A DNA stretch of 64,000 bases from CAYWNA01 sp964459305 (GCA_964459305.1 CAYWNA010000024.1:1-64000); one strand, 5' to 3'; counted from the first letter of the stretch, positions 1-8,618 are shown. Notes: generated from the letters alone by a model not told the origin. Made by a program: numbers and translations.

Positions 1-58
1 GTCTGGCGACTTCGGCTACATGCGGAAAAGTGTTAATTCTGGCCGCGGGTGGTATAGC
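1..58 (+). repeat. REP-like doublet family I, copy 1 (cut by window edge)
   Basis: The first 19 bases are the second hairpin of the family I doublet, read towards its closing CTAC. They are followed by the conserved outer flank, which ends in CCGCGGGTGGTATAGC (43-58), the terminal motif also seen at 63082-63099 and, inverted, at 34252-34268. The first hairpin lies outside the window. Confidence 0.85.
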
Positions 59-99
59 AGGCGTCAGCCCCTTGACCGAAACGCAGAATGGGTCTGAAG

Positions 100-163
100 C
101 TGGATTCGCAAGAATTCAGACGGATTACGCCCTCCCCGCCTGAATTCTAGCGAATCCAGCTAC
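100..163 (-). repeat. REP-like doublet family II, copy 1
   Basis: Two inverted arms, 100-119 and 140-159, each fold alone as an 8-bp hairpin: CTGGATTC, a four-base loop, GAATTCAG, with one G-T wobble. On the minus strand the right arm is preceded by GTAG (160-163). The same hairpin occurs at 1717-1770, in both cases just downstream of a family I doublet. Confidence 0.75.
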
Positions 164-644
164 GAGTTTTGTCGACGAATCTCTGCCGCCCCGCAGACCG
201 GTTCCTGCGCCCCCTTCACCGAACCGCGGGTTGCCCAGTGAGTTTTGCCTTTCCTAGAAAGCCCACTGACGGAATGTGATAATACCCACCAGGAAGGGCC
301 GGGAATACGGCGAGCGGTTCTCCATCAGATGTGTAGCCGATGGCCTCCCAATGGATTTTTCCTCCCCGTGGAGCTTGACAGCCACTGCTGTCTTTTGATT
401 CAATAGTAGCATTCCGGGGAAGAGGCCTACCGCACAAGATTCCACAGCTTACCGGATTGACCTGCCACATGCTCCTGCCACTAACACACTGAGGCGGAAT
501 GGCTGCTGCCAGATACGTCGACGGTTTGGAGTCTGACCTTTTAGCCGCGACCGATGGCAACGTCGGGTGTGGGCTTCGGTACGAGGTTTCCACCTACCTG
601 GACTCCTGCAAGCAGACCGCTATTTGCTGGAAGACTTGCCTCAT
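164..644. other. No gene recognised
   Basis: About 480 bases hold no coding sequence I can support. A minus-strand reading frame of 125 codons (216-593) spans it, but its predicted protein has no recognisable domain or signal peptide. It could be a decayed gene. No RNA gene or terminator is evident. Confidence 0.5.
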
Positions 645-986
645 ATGCCTGATAAGTTCGCGAAACTGATAGCCAGGGATGAATTGGTTCCGCCCCGGGA
701 GATACCGCTCCCCGAGTTCCCAATGCGTTTGGGACGCAGCGCCGAAGCTGACATCTGCGTCGAAGATCGGTGGGTGAGTCGCGAACACTGTGAGATTGAT
801 CGCGTCGACCGAAGACTGCAGGTCCGAGACCTCGGATCCAAACACGGCACCTTTGTGAACGGCCGTGCAGTAACCACTGCCGAACTCAAGCCCGGAGACC
901 AGCTGAGTATTGGGCTGAGCAAATTCGACGTACACTACGAGTGCGAGTCGGTCGTGATGGAAGCGTCGCGAGAAGCTGTCGTGTGA
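645..986 (+). CDS. FHA-domain protein
   Basis: A 113-residue protein made almost entirely of one forkhead-associated domain, a phosphothreonine-binding module. Visible landmarks are the Gly-Arg pair at residues 30-31, the SREH motif at 45-48 and the HGTFVNG block at 67-73, all in the canonical order. There is no attached kinase or membrane segment, so it probably acts as a small cytoplasmic adaptor reading Ser/Thr-kinase marks, which are common in planctomycetes. I start it at the internal ATG, because the domain begins soon after it and a GGAAG lies about 11 bases upstream. An in-frame extension to 567 exists. It is transcribed alone, converging on the cyclophilin gene. The partner kinase is not in the window. 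Confidence 0.85.
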   Translation: MPDKFAKLIARDELVPPREIPLPEFPMRLGRSAEADICVEDRWVSREHCEIDRVDRRLQVRDLGSKHGTFVNGRAVTTAELKPGDQLSIGLSKFDVHYECESVVMEASREAVV

Positions 987-1050
987 ACCGCCTGATCGGC
1001 GAGTTTTCAGATTGACACCCTGGGCCATCGGTCGCAGTGTTCGCCCTGGC

Positions 1051-1488
1051 TCACGCCTCTTCGTCGGAGATCGTGACTTTCTCCATCGTGTCGCCCTGCT
1101 GAATCGCATCCACGACATCCTGGCCTTCGAGGACTCGCCCGAAAACCGAGTGTTTGCCGTCCAGATGCGGTGTGGCAACGTGGGTTATGAAGAACTGCGA
1201 GCCGTTCGTGTTGGGGCCGGCGTTCGCCATCGATAGCACTCCGGGGCCATCGTGTTTCAGAGTCGCATCGAGCTCGTCGGCGAACTTATAGCCCGGTCCT
1301 CCGCGGCCACTGCCCTCCGGGCAACCGGTCTGGATCATGAAGTCCGCGATGACGCGATGGAATTTCAGTCCGTCGTAAAACCCCTGGGTGGCGAGTTTCT
1401 CAAAGTTCGCGACCGTCTTGGGCGTCTTGTCCTCGTGAAGCGTCAGGCGAATCGTGCCTCGATTGGTCGTGATTGTGGCGATTTTCAT
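1051..1488 (-). CDS. ppiB: Peptidyl-prolyl cis-trans isomerase, cyclophilin type
   Basis: A 145-residue single-domain cyclophilin with no signal peptide, so a cytoplasmic prolyl isomerase assisting protein folding. The active-site landmarks are present: FHR at 43-45 (Arg45), Phe50, the MANAGPNTNGSQFF block at 87-100 (Gln98, Phe100) and HLDGKHSVFG at 108-117. The position of the human Trp121 is Leu109, as in many bacterial forms that bind cyclosporin poorly. Length is slightly shorter than the E. coli enzyme. The ATG is preceded by AGGG about eight bases upstream. It converges on the FHA gene and diverges from the TerB-like gene, with repeat doublets filling the divergent gap. Confidence 0.95.
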   Translation of the reverse strand: MKIATITTNRGTIRLTLHEDKTPKTVANFEKLATQGFYDGLKFHRVIADFMIQTGCPEGSGRGGPGYKFADELDATLKHDGPGVLSMANAGPNTNGSQFFITHVATPHLDGKHSVFGRVLEGQDVVDAIQQGDTMEKVTISDEEA

Positions 1489-1589
1489 TCTGTTACCCTG
1501 TAAAGTGTGACGTGGCGCTTTTCATCCGCATAACGGTATACCACAGAAGACAGGTCGCGCTAACCACCCGCGGCGGGCGCGTGCGGCAA

Positions 1590-1717
1590 GTATCCCGCGG
1601 CCGGTTAGAAATGTCCGTAGCCGAACTCGCCAGAGTTTGGTTTTCCCTACGCTCTCCAAAGTCTGGCGACTTCGGCTACTTGCGCGATTGGAAAAACCAA
1701 ACCGGCCGCGGCATAGC
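1590..1717 (+). repeat. REP-like doublet family I, copy 2
   Basis: The core at 1617-1679 has GTAG, an 8-bp hairpin CCGAACTC-GCCA-GAGTTTGG, a 15-base spacer containing TTTTCCCTACGC, then the inverted partner hairpin CCAAAGTC-TGGC-GACTTCGG closing with CTAC. Outer flanks end in CCGCGG motifs near 1594 and 1706-1711. It lies between the divergent ppiB and TerB-like genes. Confidence 0.9.
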
Positions 1718-1770
1718 TGGATTCGCGAGAATTCAGCATCGTCTACCATCCTGAACTCTCGCGAATCCAG
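1717..1770 (+). repeat. REP-like doublet family II, copy 2
   Basis: Arms 1717-1736 and 1751-1770 are each a hairpin with a GCGA loop and an 8-bp stem. The right arm carries an A-to-G change (seen on the plus strand as CTGAACTC), which keeps a G-U pair in the stem. It abuts the outer end of family I copy 2 directly, repeating the I-II adjacency at the window start. Confidence 0.75.
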
Positions 1771-1901
1771 TTGCCAAAATGGTTGCCACGAAATCTGACC
1801 GCACGCAACGGGCGTCGACTGTTGCACCGGCCATTGGAACCGTTAGAATGACGCTGCCAATCGGAAAGAACGTACAAGGCATAACTGATGAAAGGGAGCA
1901 C

Positions 1902-2465
1902 ATGGGCGCGGATTTCTTGAGCTTTGGACGGTCCCTTGAGGACTCGTTTTTCCATGTCAAAAACAGTGAGTTGTTGGACGATTTCCGCGAACATTTGACT
2001 CGAATGGAACGCACGGCGCAACTGGCCGATGCCAGCGGTATTCACGACGACGCGGTTCTCCAGCGGTTGGTCGCCCTGAATATCGGCCCGGAGACCCTGG
2101 CGGCTCTCACGCTGGTACCGTTGGTCGAAGTTGCCTGGGCCGATGGCAAGGTGGACGCCAAGGAGCATGCAACCGTTCTGACCGCCGCGGAGAAAGTCGG
2201 GATGCGGCGCGAAGACGACGCCTTTACCCTTCTGGATGAATGGCTGAACGAGAAGCCCTCCCCCGAAATGATGACTGCCTGGAAGCAGTATGTATCCGCG
2301 CTTTGTGAAACGCTCAGCGAGGAAGCCGTCGAGTCTCTTAAACACGACCTTCTCGACCGCGCCCAATCCGTCGCCGAGGCCACCGGCGGAATCCTTGGGT
2401 TGGGCAACCGCGTTACCGCCGAGGAGAAGTCGGTGCTGGACGAGTTGGACGGAGCATTTGCCTGA
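1902..2465 (+). CDS. TerB-like (tellurite-resistance B family) protein
   Basis: A 187-residue soluble protein. Residues 65-130 resemble the TerB/DUF533 helical fold, with the typical acidic patch VEVAWADGKVDAKE at 75-88 (hydrophobic face, then A-D-G-x-hydrophobic-D-x-x-E). TerB proteins bind metal ions and sit in membrane-stress complexes. No other ter genes are nearby, so a tellurite role is not implied. The start is the ATG preceded by AGGGAG four bases upstream. The frame stays open to 1779, but without a better start. The last 50 residues are amphipathic and unassigned. Confidence 0.75.
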   Translation: MGADFLSFGRSLEDSFFHVKNSELLDDFREHLTRMERTAQLADASGIHDDAVLQRLVALNIGPETLAALTLVPLVEVAWADGKVDAKEHATVLTAAEKVGMRREDDAFTLLDEWLNEKPSPEMMTAWKQYVSALCETLSEEAVESLKHDLLDRAQSVAEATGGILGLGNRVTAEEKSVLDELDGAFA

Positions 2466-2657
2466 CGCGGCAAGCTGCCTCTTGGAAGCCGATCGCATCG
2501 CATCACCCTCACTGTCCGGGCAATCGGCGCACCCGTTTCGTTCTTGTTGTTTTTTCGCAACGTCATTCGGTGTGGAAACGCCCCATGTTGCCAAAACGCG
2601 TGGTACTTTTATGGAGGTGTGAAAGATCATGAATTAGTGTCCAGAAGGCACTCGACG

Positions 2658-5285
2658 ATGAATCGATGGTGCCAATTCGCGTACGCCCGATTGTGGATTG
2701 TGGGGATATGCGCGCTGACTGCGGCCGGATGCGCTCCTCTGAGGCTTCCCGCCATCGATCCCACTGGACAGGGAATTTTTCGGCCAGGCTCTCGCACATC
2801 GCTGGTGGCGCCTTCGCCAATTCCTTGTGCACCTGAACCGGCCTTCGCTTGCCCTCCGACACCACCACCGTGTGATCCGACCGGAATCGCCCCGCCATTC
2901 GTCTCCTCGCCTCAGGTGCCAGTCGTCCCATCACCTCCGGTCATCGCTCCGCCCGCAGCACAACCACCGCCCCCACGCCCGGCTGTTGTGGGACGTCGTG
3001 GACGCCAGGGGCAATTGCTGCTGGCCCCAGTCCGCATGATGGCACCGGTGGGACGCGAAATCGTCTTGGTTTCGGGGCTCTTCGGTGATCGAAGCGCGTT
3101 TGTGCCTCGACAATCCATCGAATGGACGCTTTCGCCCGACAGTGTCGGCCATATCCTGACCGCCAGCGAGGAACCTGACTGCTTGGGACAAATCTTGCGC
3201 CGGCCGGCGAATAAACGAAGCGGCAGCTATGCGGTAACCAAGACTTCCGGCAACGCCCGCGTCTTGACTCGTGGCACGGCGAATCCGGCAGACGATATTT
3301 CGATCCTACGTGGCCAGAGTTGGATCAGTCTTACGTCGCCAACCGAGGGCACGTCGCACGTGACCGTCCTGGCACCCGACGCGGAAAACTGGGACCAGCG
3401 GCGACAGACTGCGACGATCTACTGGGTCGACGTCCAATGGACGCTGCCGCCACCGGCCGTCGTCACGGCGTCCCAGCCGCATAACCTGACAACGACCGTC
3501 CAGCGTTCGTCAGGCAAGCCTCTGCCTGGTTGGGTCGTGCGATATGAAATCATCGGTACCGATACCACGACCTTTGCGACAAACAGCCAAAGCGTCGTGG
3601 AAGTGCCGGCCGACCAGAACGGCGTGGCTGGCGTGTCTTTGGTTCCGGCGGGCAAGAGCACTTCCGCCCAGATCCAAATCAAGATCATCCGTCCGTCCGA
3701 TCCGGACGACGATCTGCCACGCATGGTGGTGGGGCAGGGTTGGACCTCGGTCACATGGAGTGCGCCGGATCCGAAAGTCACGCTCGCCGGGCCAGAGTCG
3801 GCGGGGCTTGGTTCGACCGTGACCTATCGAGCGGAAGTGTCCAACGCAGGCGACGTCATTTCACGTCAGGTCATTGCCCGCACCTCCATCCCGCCAAACA
3901 TGACTTTCCTGAGAGCCGATCCGCCCGCGCAGGTCGTCGGCAACAGTCTCTCGTGGGAGTTAGGTGATCTGGGCCCCAGGGAAGGGCGTTCCATCGTTAT
4001 CACGTGCCGGCCGGAGCGGAATGCCACCGTGCGCTTCTGTGTTCGCGTCGATAGCGCCGACGAAATGCAGGGCCAGCGGCTGTCGACTGAAGCATGTGTG
4101 GATACACGCGTATTCTCGTCCGCGCTCGCGCTGAAAATGACGGGGCCTGGAACGGCAGAAGTGGGGCAGGAGGTAACTTTCGATATCGAGGTCAGCAACA
4201 CAGGCTTTGAACCGCTCCGCAATATCGTCATTCGCGACCAGTTGCCTGCGGGGCTGGAGCACCCGACCGAGGTCGGAAACCTCATCCAGAAATCACTGGG
4301 CGAACCCTTGCCTCCAGGAGCCAGCCGAAAAATTGCCGTGAAGTTGATTGTCCGGCAGGCGGGGCAGTTGTGCCATAACGTGGATGCCGTTGCCGAAGGT
4401 GGTCATTCGGCCACCGCCACCGCGTGCGTGACCGCCAGACCACCGGCCCCGCCGAAGCCTGCGCCAAGGCCACAGGTGCAAGTCACCATCGACGGCCCGG
4501 CGGAAGGCCGTGTCGGGCAGGTAGTGACATACACCATGATGATCACCAACACGGGAGATGTGCCGCTGACCGACGTGCGGATTGTGAACTCCTACGACAC
4601 CAGCCTGTACCCCAAGCATGCGACCGATGGATTCAACGTACCTTCGCTTTCGCGCGGCGAATTGGTGTGGCAGGTGGATCGACTCGACACGGGCGCGAAA
4701 ATCAAACGCGAAGCCCAGTACGAATGTGTCCGGGAGGCGGCGACTGCGTGGTGCCGCGTGTTCGTGGGTGCCGCCGGGAACGCGGAGGACTTCAAGGAGA
4801 CACACACGCGAATCCTGCCCGACGTGACGAAACCGGTACTGCCCAGAGAACGGCCACCACGAATTGAAGAGCCCGAAGGGCCCGTCGAACCGAAGCCGCA
4901 AAAGGTCACGGGCGAGTTGAAAGTCTCCATCGCCTGCACCGACAATCCTATTGCGCTCAACACCACGACGACGTACATCGTCTCCATCGAAAACGGCCGG
5001 AATGTCGCGGATCGAAACGTCACGTTGACCGTCCACTTGCCGGCGGGCATGGAGTTTGTCGGTATCGCAGGCCCCGTGGGGGCGGACTCGAAGAGCCAAG
5101 ACGGACACACGATCGGAGTCACGCCCATCGCTCACCTTCGCGCCGGCGACGTATTGAATCCGTTCCGCATCCAGGTCCGCGGTGTCCGGATCGGCAAGCA
5201 TACGGTCAAGGTCACTGTCGACAGCCTCCGGTCCCCCGCGCCCGTGGAAGCGGAAGAAGACACAACGGTAACGGTCTCTGGCTGA
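2658..5285 (+). CDS. DUF11-repeat lipoprotein
   Basis: An 875-residue exported protein. It starts with a lipoprotein signal (hydrophobic stretch, then LTAAGC), a Pro-rich linker, and a beta-rich region where residues 120-360 resemble the invasin-like Ig domains found upstream of DUF11 units. Four DUF11 repeats follow, beginning near residues 371, 489, 606 and 752. Each opens with the typical pattern of a G-x-x-hydrophobic stretch followed by a TN/SN-x-G turn. DUF11 proteins in planctomycetes are abundant outer-membrane or cell-surface structural proteins, so a scaffold or adhesive role is likely, with no catalysis visible. The ATG at 2658 is chosen because it begins the lipoprotein signal; longer frames add an unrelated N-terminus. 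It is followed after 10 bp by the phosphoesterase gene. Confidence 0.88.
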   Translation: MNRWCQFAYARLWIVGICALTAAGCAPLRLPAIDPTGQGIFRPGSRTSLVAPSPIPCAPEPAFACPPTPPPCDPTGIAPPFVSSPQVPVVPSPPVIAPPAAQPPPPRPAVVGRRGRQGQLLLAPVRMMAPVGREIVLVSGLFGDRSAFVPRQSIEWTLSPDSVGHILTASEEPDCLGQILRRPANKRSGSYAVTKTSGNARVLTRGTANPADDISILRGQSWISLTSPTEGTSHVTVLAPDAENWDQRRQTATIYWVDVQWTLPPPAVVTASQPHNLTTTVQRSSGKPLPGWVVRYEIIGTDTTTFATNSQSVVEVPADQNGVAGVSLVPAGKSTSAQIQIKIIRPSDPDDDLPRMVVGQGWTSVTWSAPDPKVTLAGPESAGLGSTVTYRAEVSNAGDVISRQVIARTSIPPNMTFLRADPPAQVVGNSLSWELGDLGPREGRSIVITCRPERNATVRFCVRVDSADEMQGQRLSTEACVDTRVFSSALALKMTGPGTAEVGQEVTFDIEVSNTGFEPLRNIVIRDQLPAGLEHPTEVGNLIQKSLGEPLPPGASRKIAVKLIVRQAGQLCHNVDAVAEGGHSATATACVTARPPAPPKPAPRPQVQVTIDGPAEGRVGQVVTYTMMITNTGDVPLTDVRIVNSYDTSLYPKHATDGFNVPSLSRGELVWQVDRLDTGAKIKREAQYECVREAATAWCRVFVGAAGNAEDFKETHTRILPDVTKPVLPRERPPRIEEPEGPVEPKPQKVTGELKVSIACTDNPIALNTTTTYIVSIENGRNVADRNVTLTVHLPAGMEFVGIAGPVGADSKSQDGHTIGVTPIAHLRAGDVLNPFRIQVRGVRIGKHTVKVTVDSLRSPAPVEAEEDTTVTVSG

Positions 5286-5295
5286 GCCACCCTGC

Positions 5296-5691
5296 ATGTC
5301 CCGCTACGTCATCCTTCGTCACGATACGCCTGCCGGGCATTCACGCCCGTTGCATTGGGATTTCATGCTCCAGGCCGGCGACGTGCTGCGCACCTGGGCG
5401 CTCGCCGGGCTACCGCGGGCAGCCGATGGGATTACGGCGGAATCGCTGCCCGATCATCGCATCGCCTACCTCGACTACGAAGGCCCGGTCTCCGGCGACC
5501 GGGGAACAGTGACGCGATGGGACGAAGGCGAATACCAGGTGGTGATGGAAACAGACAGGGAAATCGTCGTTTCTGTGGACGGTAGACGCCTGACGGGAAC
5601 GGTACAGTTGGAACGACTGGCCAAGGGCGCCCCGAACTGGCTGTTCACCTATTCCGCTGGTTTGTCCGCGGCCGGTCAGAGATGTCCGTAG
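5296..5691 (+). CDS. Stand-alone LigD-type 3'-phosphoesterase domain protein
   Basis: This matches the N-terminal phosphoesterase module of bacterial LigD, which trims 3'-phosphates and ribonucleotides during non-homologous end joining. Conserved features are His9, the HWDF motif (His20, Asp22), the VLRTWAL strand at 30-36, and DHRIAYLDYEG at 53-63 carrying the second metal-site His54 and Tyr58. It is a 131-residue stand-alone domain, a form known in planctomycetes; no ligase or polymerase domain and no Ku gene is in the window. The last 11 or so residues and the stop codon come from a family I REP doublet: the TAG is the last three bases of the element's GTAG. The original C-terminus has probably been replaced. 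Confidence 0.8.
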   Translation: MSRYVILRHDTPAGHSRPLHWDFMLQAGDVLRTWALAGLPRAADGITAESLPDHRIAYLDYEGPVSGDRGTVTRWDEGEYQVVMETDREIVVSVDGRRLTGTVQLERLAKGAPNWLFTYSAGLSAAGQRCP

Positions 5692-5790
5692 CCGAACTCG
5701 CCAGAGTTTGGATTCTTCCACTCCAAGCGGTCCAAAGTCTGGCGACTTCGGCTACATCTGTCAGAGGAAAGGCCAAACGGACCGCGGGTA
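5666..5790 (+). repeat. REP-like doublet family I, copy 3
   Basis: The core at 5688-5755 has both hairpins in the same orientation as copies 1, 2 and 6, with a diverged 20-base spacer. The left part overlaps the 3' end of the phosphoesterase gene and supplies its stop codon. The right outer CCGCGG (5782-5787) lies six bases from the stop codon of the converging minus-strand gene. Confidence 0.88.
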
Positions 5791-5792
5791 AG

Positions 5793-6497
5793 TCACTCCT
5801 CCGTGCGTTCCGTCCGTCCAGCCATATAGATGGCTCCGTCGCGTAGCTCCAGCGTTTCTAGATGAATCTCGCGTTCCGCGAACTGCTTGTGTTGGGCGGG
5901 CACTTGGACCAGCGCCACTGGATCGCCTTTCTGGCCTGCCCAACGCAGATGGATGCCGCTGCGTCTGGCAGCACCTGTGGCACGGTCGAGCAACTGATTG
6001 TACGGCAGCGGTACCCGGCCGGCGCGAACACCGCGGGTCTGAACGGCCAGTTGGTTTGGCTTATCCGTGAGATACACGTCCACATCTACGGTGATCACGC
6101 TGCTGAGCCATTCGCTCTCGTACTTGCAGGCCAACTGAACGCGCTCCGGCGTGATCCTAATCCGAGGATCGCCGACACCGGCCGGCATCGTGTCCGGGGC
6201 CTTCTCCGGCAAGTCTGCAGCGAACCAGGCATTCAGTTCTTCATCGGTGAATTCTGCCTCCCAGCGACCCTCCCGGCGCACGTCATTGTGCAGTTCGGCC
6301 ACCAGTCGCTCCAACTGCTGACCCAACTCTTGCTGCTGTTGCGTGGAGCCCGCGGTCCCCATGGCCTCCTGGTAGAACTCCGGGACGTGCTGCGTACCAC
6401 GATACAGGAAATAGCCTGCAATCCCGCAGCCTACAATGACGAGAACAAAGCCCCAAACGACAAATCGAACGATTCGCCTCAAGATTCCGCTCGCCAT
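5793..6497 (-). CDS. Single-pass membrane protein, unknown function
   Basis: A 234-residue protein I do not recognise. It has one strong N-terminal membrane segment (about residues 10-30, VVWGFVLVIVGCGIAGYFLY), then a coiled-coil-like stretch rich in Gln/Glu and a beta-rich C-terminal domain outside the cytoplasm. That domain contains a sentence-like AELNAWF-type segment (EFTDEELNAWFA), seen in uncharacterised planctomycete membrane proteins of this length. The start is uncertain: the frame stays open to a GTG at 6557, and I prefer the ATG at 6497, which places basic residues just before the membrane segment. It diverges from the P-loop kinase gene and its stop abuts a repeat doublet. Confidence 0.65.
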   Translation of the reverse strand: MASGILRRIVRFVVWGFVLVIVGCGIAGYFLYRGTQHVPEFYQEAMGTAGSTQQQQELGQQLERLVAELHNDVRREGRWEAEFTDEELNAWFAADLPEKAPDTMPAGVGDPRIRITPERVQLACKYESEWLSSVITVDVDVYLTDKPNQLAVQTRGVRAGRVPLPYNQLLDRATGAARRSGIHLRWAGQKGDPVALVQVPAQHKQFAEREIHLETLELRDGAIYMAGRTERTEE

Positions 6498-6596
6498 AAA
6501 GCATGTCACGATGAAAACGCCCGCCAGCCGTATCATACCGACGTAGGCGTTACCCACCTACATCAAATCTTTGTTCGGTGATACGATTGTGGCGTC

Positions 6597-7274
6597 ATGC
6601 AAACGCCATTCGAAGCGATTCTTTTGCTTGGGCCAACCAGCTCCGGAAAAACGCCGTTGGGCCAGATGTTCGAAGCCCGCGGCGCCGCGGGGCGTCCGTG
6701 TGCCCACTTCGATTTTGGCGAGAACCTCCGCCAGATCGTGGCCCGCGATCAGCCGGATGAGATCGTTACGCGCGACGACATCGAATTCCTTCGCAATGTG
6801 CTCCATACAGGCGCACTACTGGAAGACAAGGACTTTTTCATCGCCGAGCGGATTCTGCGACGGTTTCTGTCGCGTACCGGGACGACGGCGGACACCCTGG
6901 TCGTTCTGAACGGCTTGCCTCGCCATGTCGGTCAGGCGCAGTCCATGGCCCGAATTCTGAATGTTCGTACCGTCGTCCATCTTGAGTGTTCTGCCGAAAC
7001 GGTAATGGAACGAGTCGCCGCAAACACGGGCGGCGATCGCACGGGCCGTACCGACGACGATGTTGCCGCCATACGGCGAAAGCTCGCCATCTTTGCCGAG
7101 CGGACGGAGCCCTTGCTGGAGTTCTTCCGCACAGATGGCGCTCGGGTCGTTCAACGAGTCGTAACCGCCGGCATGACGGCGGAGGAGCTGTGGGAAACGC
7201 TAGACATAAGCCTGCGGAACGGCATGTGTTTGACAGAGGAACAGCGGCGATCACATTCCTTCCCTGGGCGATGA
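6597..7274 (+). CDS. Adenylate-kinase-like P-loop protein
   Basis: A 225-residue nucleoside-monophosphate-kinase fold. The Walker A motif GPTSSGKT is at residues 12-19, and NGLPRHVGQA at 105-114 matches the adenylate-kinase GFPR signature that binds the monophosphate. An Arg-rich segment at 148-161 (RTGRTDDDVAAIR) resembles the lid arginines. The lid is short and lacks zinc cysteines. It is probably a cytoplasmic nucleotide kinase, but the altered GLPR and Pro after the Walker Thr suggest a paralogue rather than the housekeeping Adk. There is no clear Shine-Dalgarno. It is followed after 72 bp by the truncated sigma-STN gene on the same strand. Confidence 0.75.
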   Translation: MQTPFEAILLLGPTSSGKTPLGQMFEARGAAGRPCAHFDFGENLRQIVARDQPDEIVTRDDIEFLRNVLHTGALLEDKDFFIAERILRRFLSRTGTTADTLVVLNGLPRHVGQAQSMARILNVRTVVHLECSAETVMERVAANTGGDRTGRTDDDVAAIRRKLAIFAERTEPLLEFFRTDGARVVQRVVTAGMTAEELWETLDISLRNGMCLTEEQRRSHSFPGR

Positions 7275-7346
7275 CAATTTTTTTGAGATTCCGCGCCGGA
7301 AACAATGCCCGTCGGTCACTATACTGAATAGAACGATGAGCAGCAG

Positions 7347-8618
7347 TTGCTGGACGAGGAGCTCAATCGCTTGCCGGCAAAATATCGCGAACCGTTGGTG
7401 CTTCGCTACATGATCGGCAAATCCAACAAACAGGTTGCTCGCGACCTGGGCCTCTCGTTGGGCGTTGTCGAAGGACGGATTAAGCGAGGAAAAGATCGTT
7501 TGCGGCTGAAACTCGCCAAGCGAGGTATCGGTCTGGCTGTAGCGCTGGCAACCGCCCACGTTTCCTCGTCGGCAGTCAACGCCGCGACGGTAGATTCGCT
7601 GGTTGCCACCACGGTCCAAGCAGTTGTAGCGTACCGCAGCGGAGCTGATCCTGGCATAGATTTTTCGGAAGGGGCGACAAGACTAGCTGAAAAGGAGCTT
7701 GCGACAATGAGTACTTCAACAATCACGACAACGGCGGTGACTGCAACGGCGGTCATCGCGGGACTTACCCTTGCCCTGGCCGGCGCTGCGGCTCAACAGC
7801 CGGCGCAGCGCCAAAGTTCAGAGATTATGGCAAGACCGATTACGGCTTCGACCACGCCATCGACGTCCGACGTTCGAGTCCCCGTCCAGCTGGCAATGGC
7901 CAAAAGGAAACCGAAATCAACTTCGAGCAACGAATCGCTCATGGGCTATTCCGCTGGGCAAGGTACATCCGACGAGACGCTGCGCGCCAAATACGACGTG
8001 TTCGATCTCAAGCAGCGTGGGGCCGCGGAGATGAGAATCATGGCGGCCTTGGAGGATGACACCAGGCTCGAGTTTATCGAGACGCCATTGGAGGACGTAC
8101 TCTCATTCCTGAGAGAGTGCCATGATATCCCAATCGAGATAGACACCCGGGCTCTGGATGACGTGGGGATCGGATCCGACAGCCCAATCACCCGAAACCT
8201 GAAGGGGATTAGCCTGCGATCGGCTCTGTCGCTGCTACTCAGGGATCTCGATTTAACGTACATTATCAAGCACGAGGTTCTGATGATCACGAACCTGCAA
8301 GTCGCGGACGAATTCAGCGAGACCCACGTTTACGGCCTGCATCATTTGGCCGATTTCGAATCCGAGTCATTGGCCGAGGTGATCAAGAATACCATTCGCC
8401 CCGATACTTGGCGAACCAATGCCTCGTCGAGCAAGTCGACATCCTCAAGCGACGCCAATTCGTCGAATGAGCGACGACGTGCTGCCATCGAGTGTCTGCC
8501 AGGCTGTCTGGTCATCACACAGAGCCAGCATGCCCACGAAGAAATTGCCGAGTTGCTCGGACAGCTAAAACTGTATAAAACCGGCGTTGGCAACCTGCAG
8601 AAGGCCGGGGACAAATGA
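7347..8618 (+). CDS. Sigma-region-4 / transmembrane / STN fusion, 5'-truncated ECF sigma factor
   Basis: The 423-codon frame begins inside an ECF-type sigma factor. Residues 5-60 are a region 4 helix-turn-helix (LPAKYREPLVLRYM, then KQVARDLGLSLGVVEGRIKRGKDRL), but region 2 is absent. The frame closes 18 bases upstream at TAG (7329), and the adenylate-kinase-like gene occupies the space. The rest is intact: a membrane segment (about 127-148, after MSTSTITTTAVTAT), a Ser/Thr/Lys linker, and from about 235 a short STN/secretin-N domain with the LKGISLRSALSLLL pattern and a C-terminal continuation. Such C-terminal extensions are known on planctomycete ECF factors. The start is ambiguous: TTG at 7347 or ATG at 7410. 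Either the 5' end was lost, making this a pseudogene, or it is a sigma-like DNA-binding membrane protein without core-binding activity. Confidence 0.6.
   Translation: MLDEELNRLPAKYREPLVLRYMIGKSNKQVARDLGLSLGVVEGRIKRGKDRLRLKLAKRGIGLAVALATAHVSSSAVNAATVDSLVATTVQAVVAYRSGADPGIDFSEGATRLAEKELATMSTSTITTTAVTATAVIAGLTLALAGAAAQQPAQRQSSEIMARPITASTTPSTSDVRVPVQLAMAKRKPKSTSSNESLMGYSAGQGTSDETLRAKYDVFDLKQRGAAEMRIMAALEDDTRLEFIETPLEDVLSFLRECHDIPIEIDTRALDDVGIGSDSPITRNLKGISLRSALSLLLRDLDLTYIIKHEVLMITNLQVADEFSETHVYGLHHLADFESESLAEVIKNTIRPDTWRTNASSSKSTSSSDANSSNERRRAAIECLPGCLVITQSQHAHEEIAELLGQLKLYKTGVGNLQKAGDK

Noticed and set aside
216..593. Minus-strand 125-codon frame near the window start
   Set aside because: No domain, no signal peptide and no ribosome site; the composition is not that of its neighbours' coding strands. 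Possible decayed gene only.
4293..5297. Long minus-strand frame of 334 codons opposite the DUF11 gene
   Set aside because: It runs opposite a well-supported lipoprotein gene and its product has a low-complexity Arg/His/Asp composition typical of an antisense frame in GC-rich DNA.
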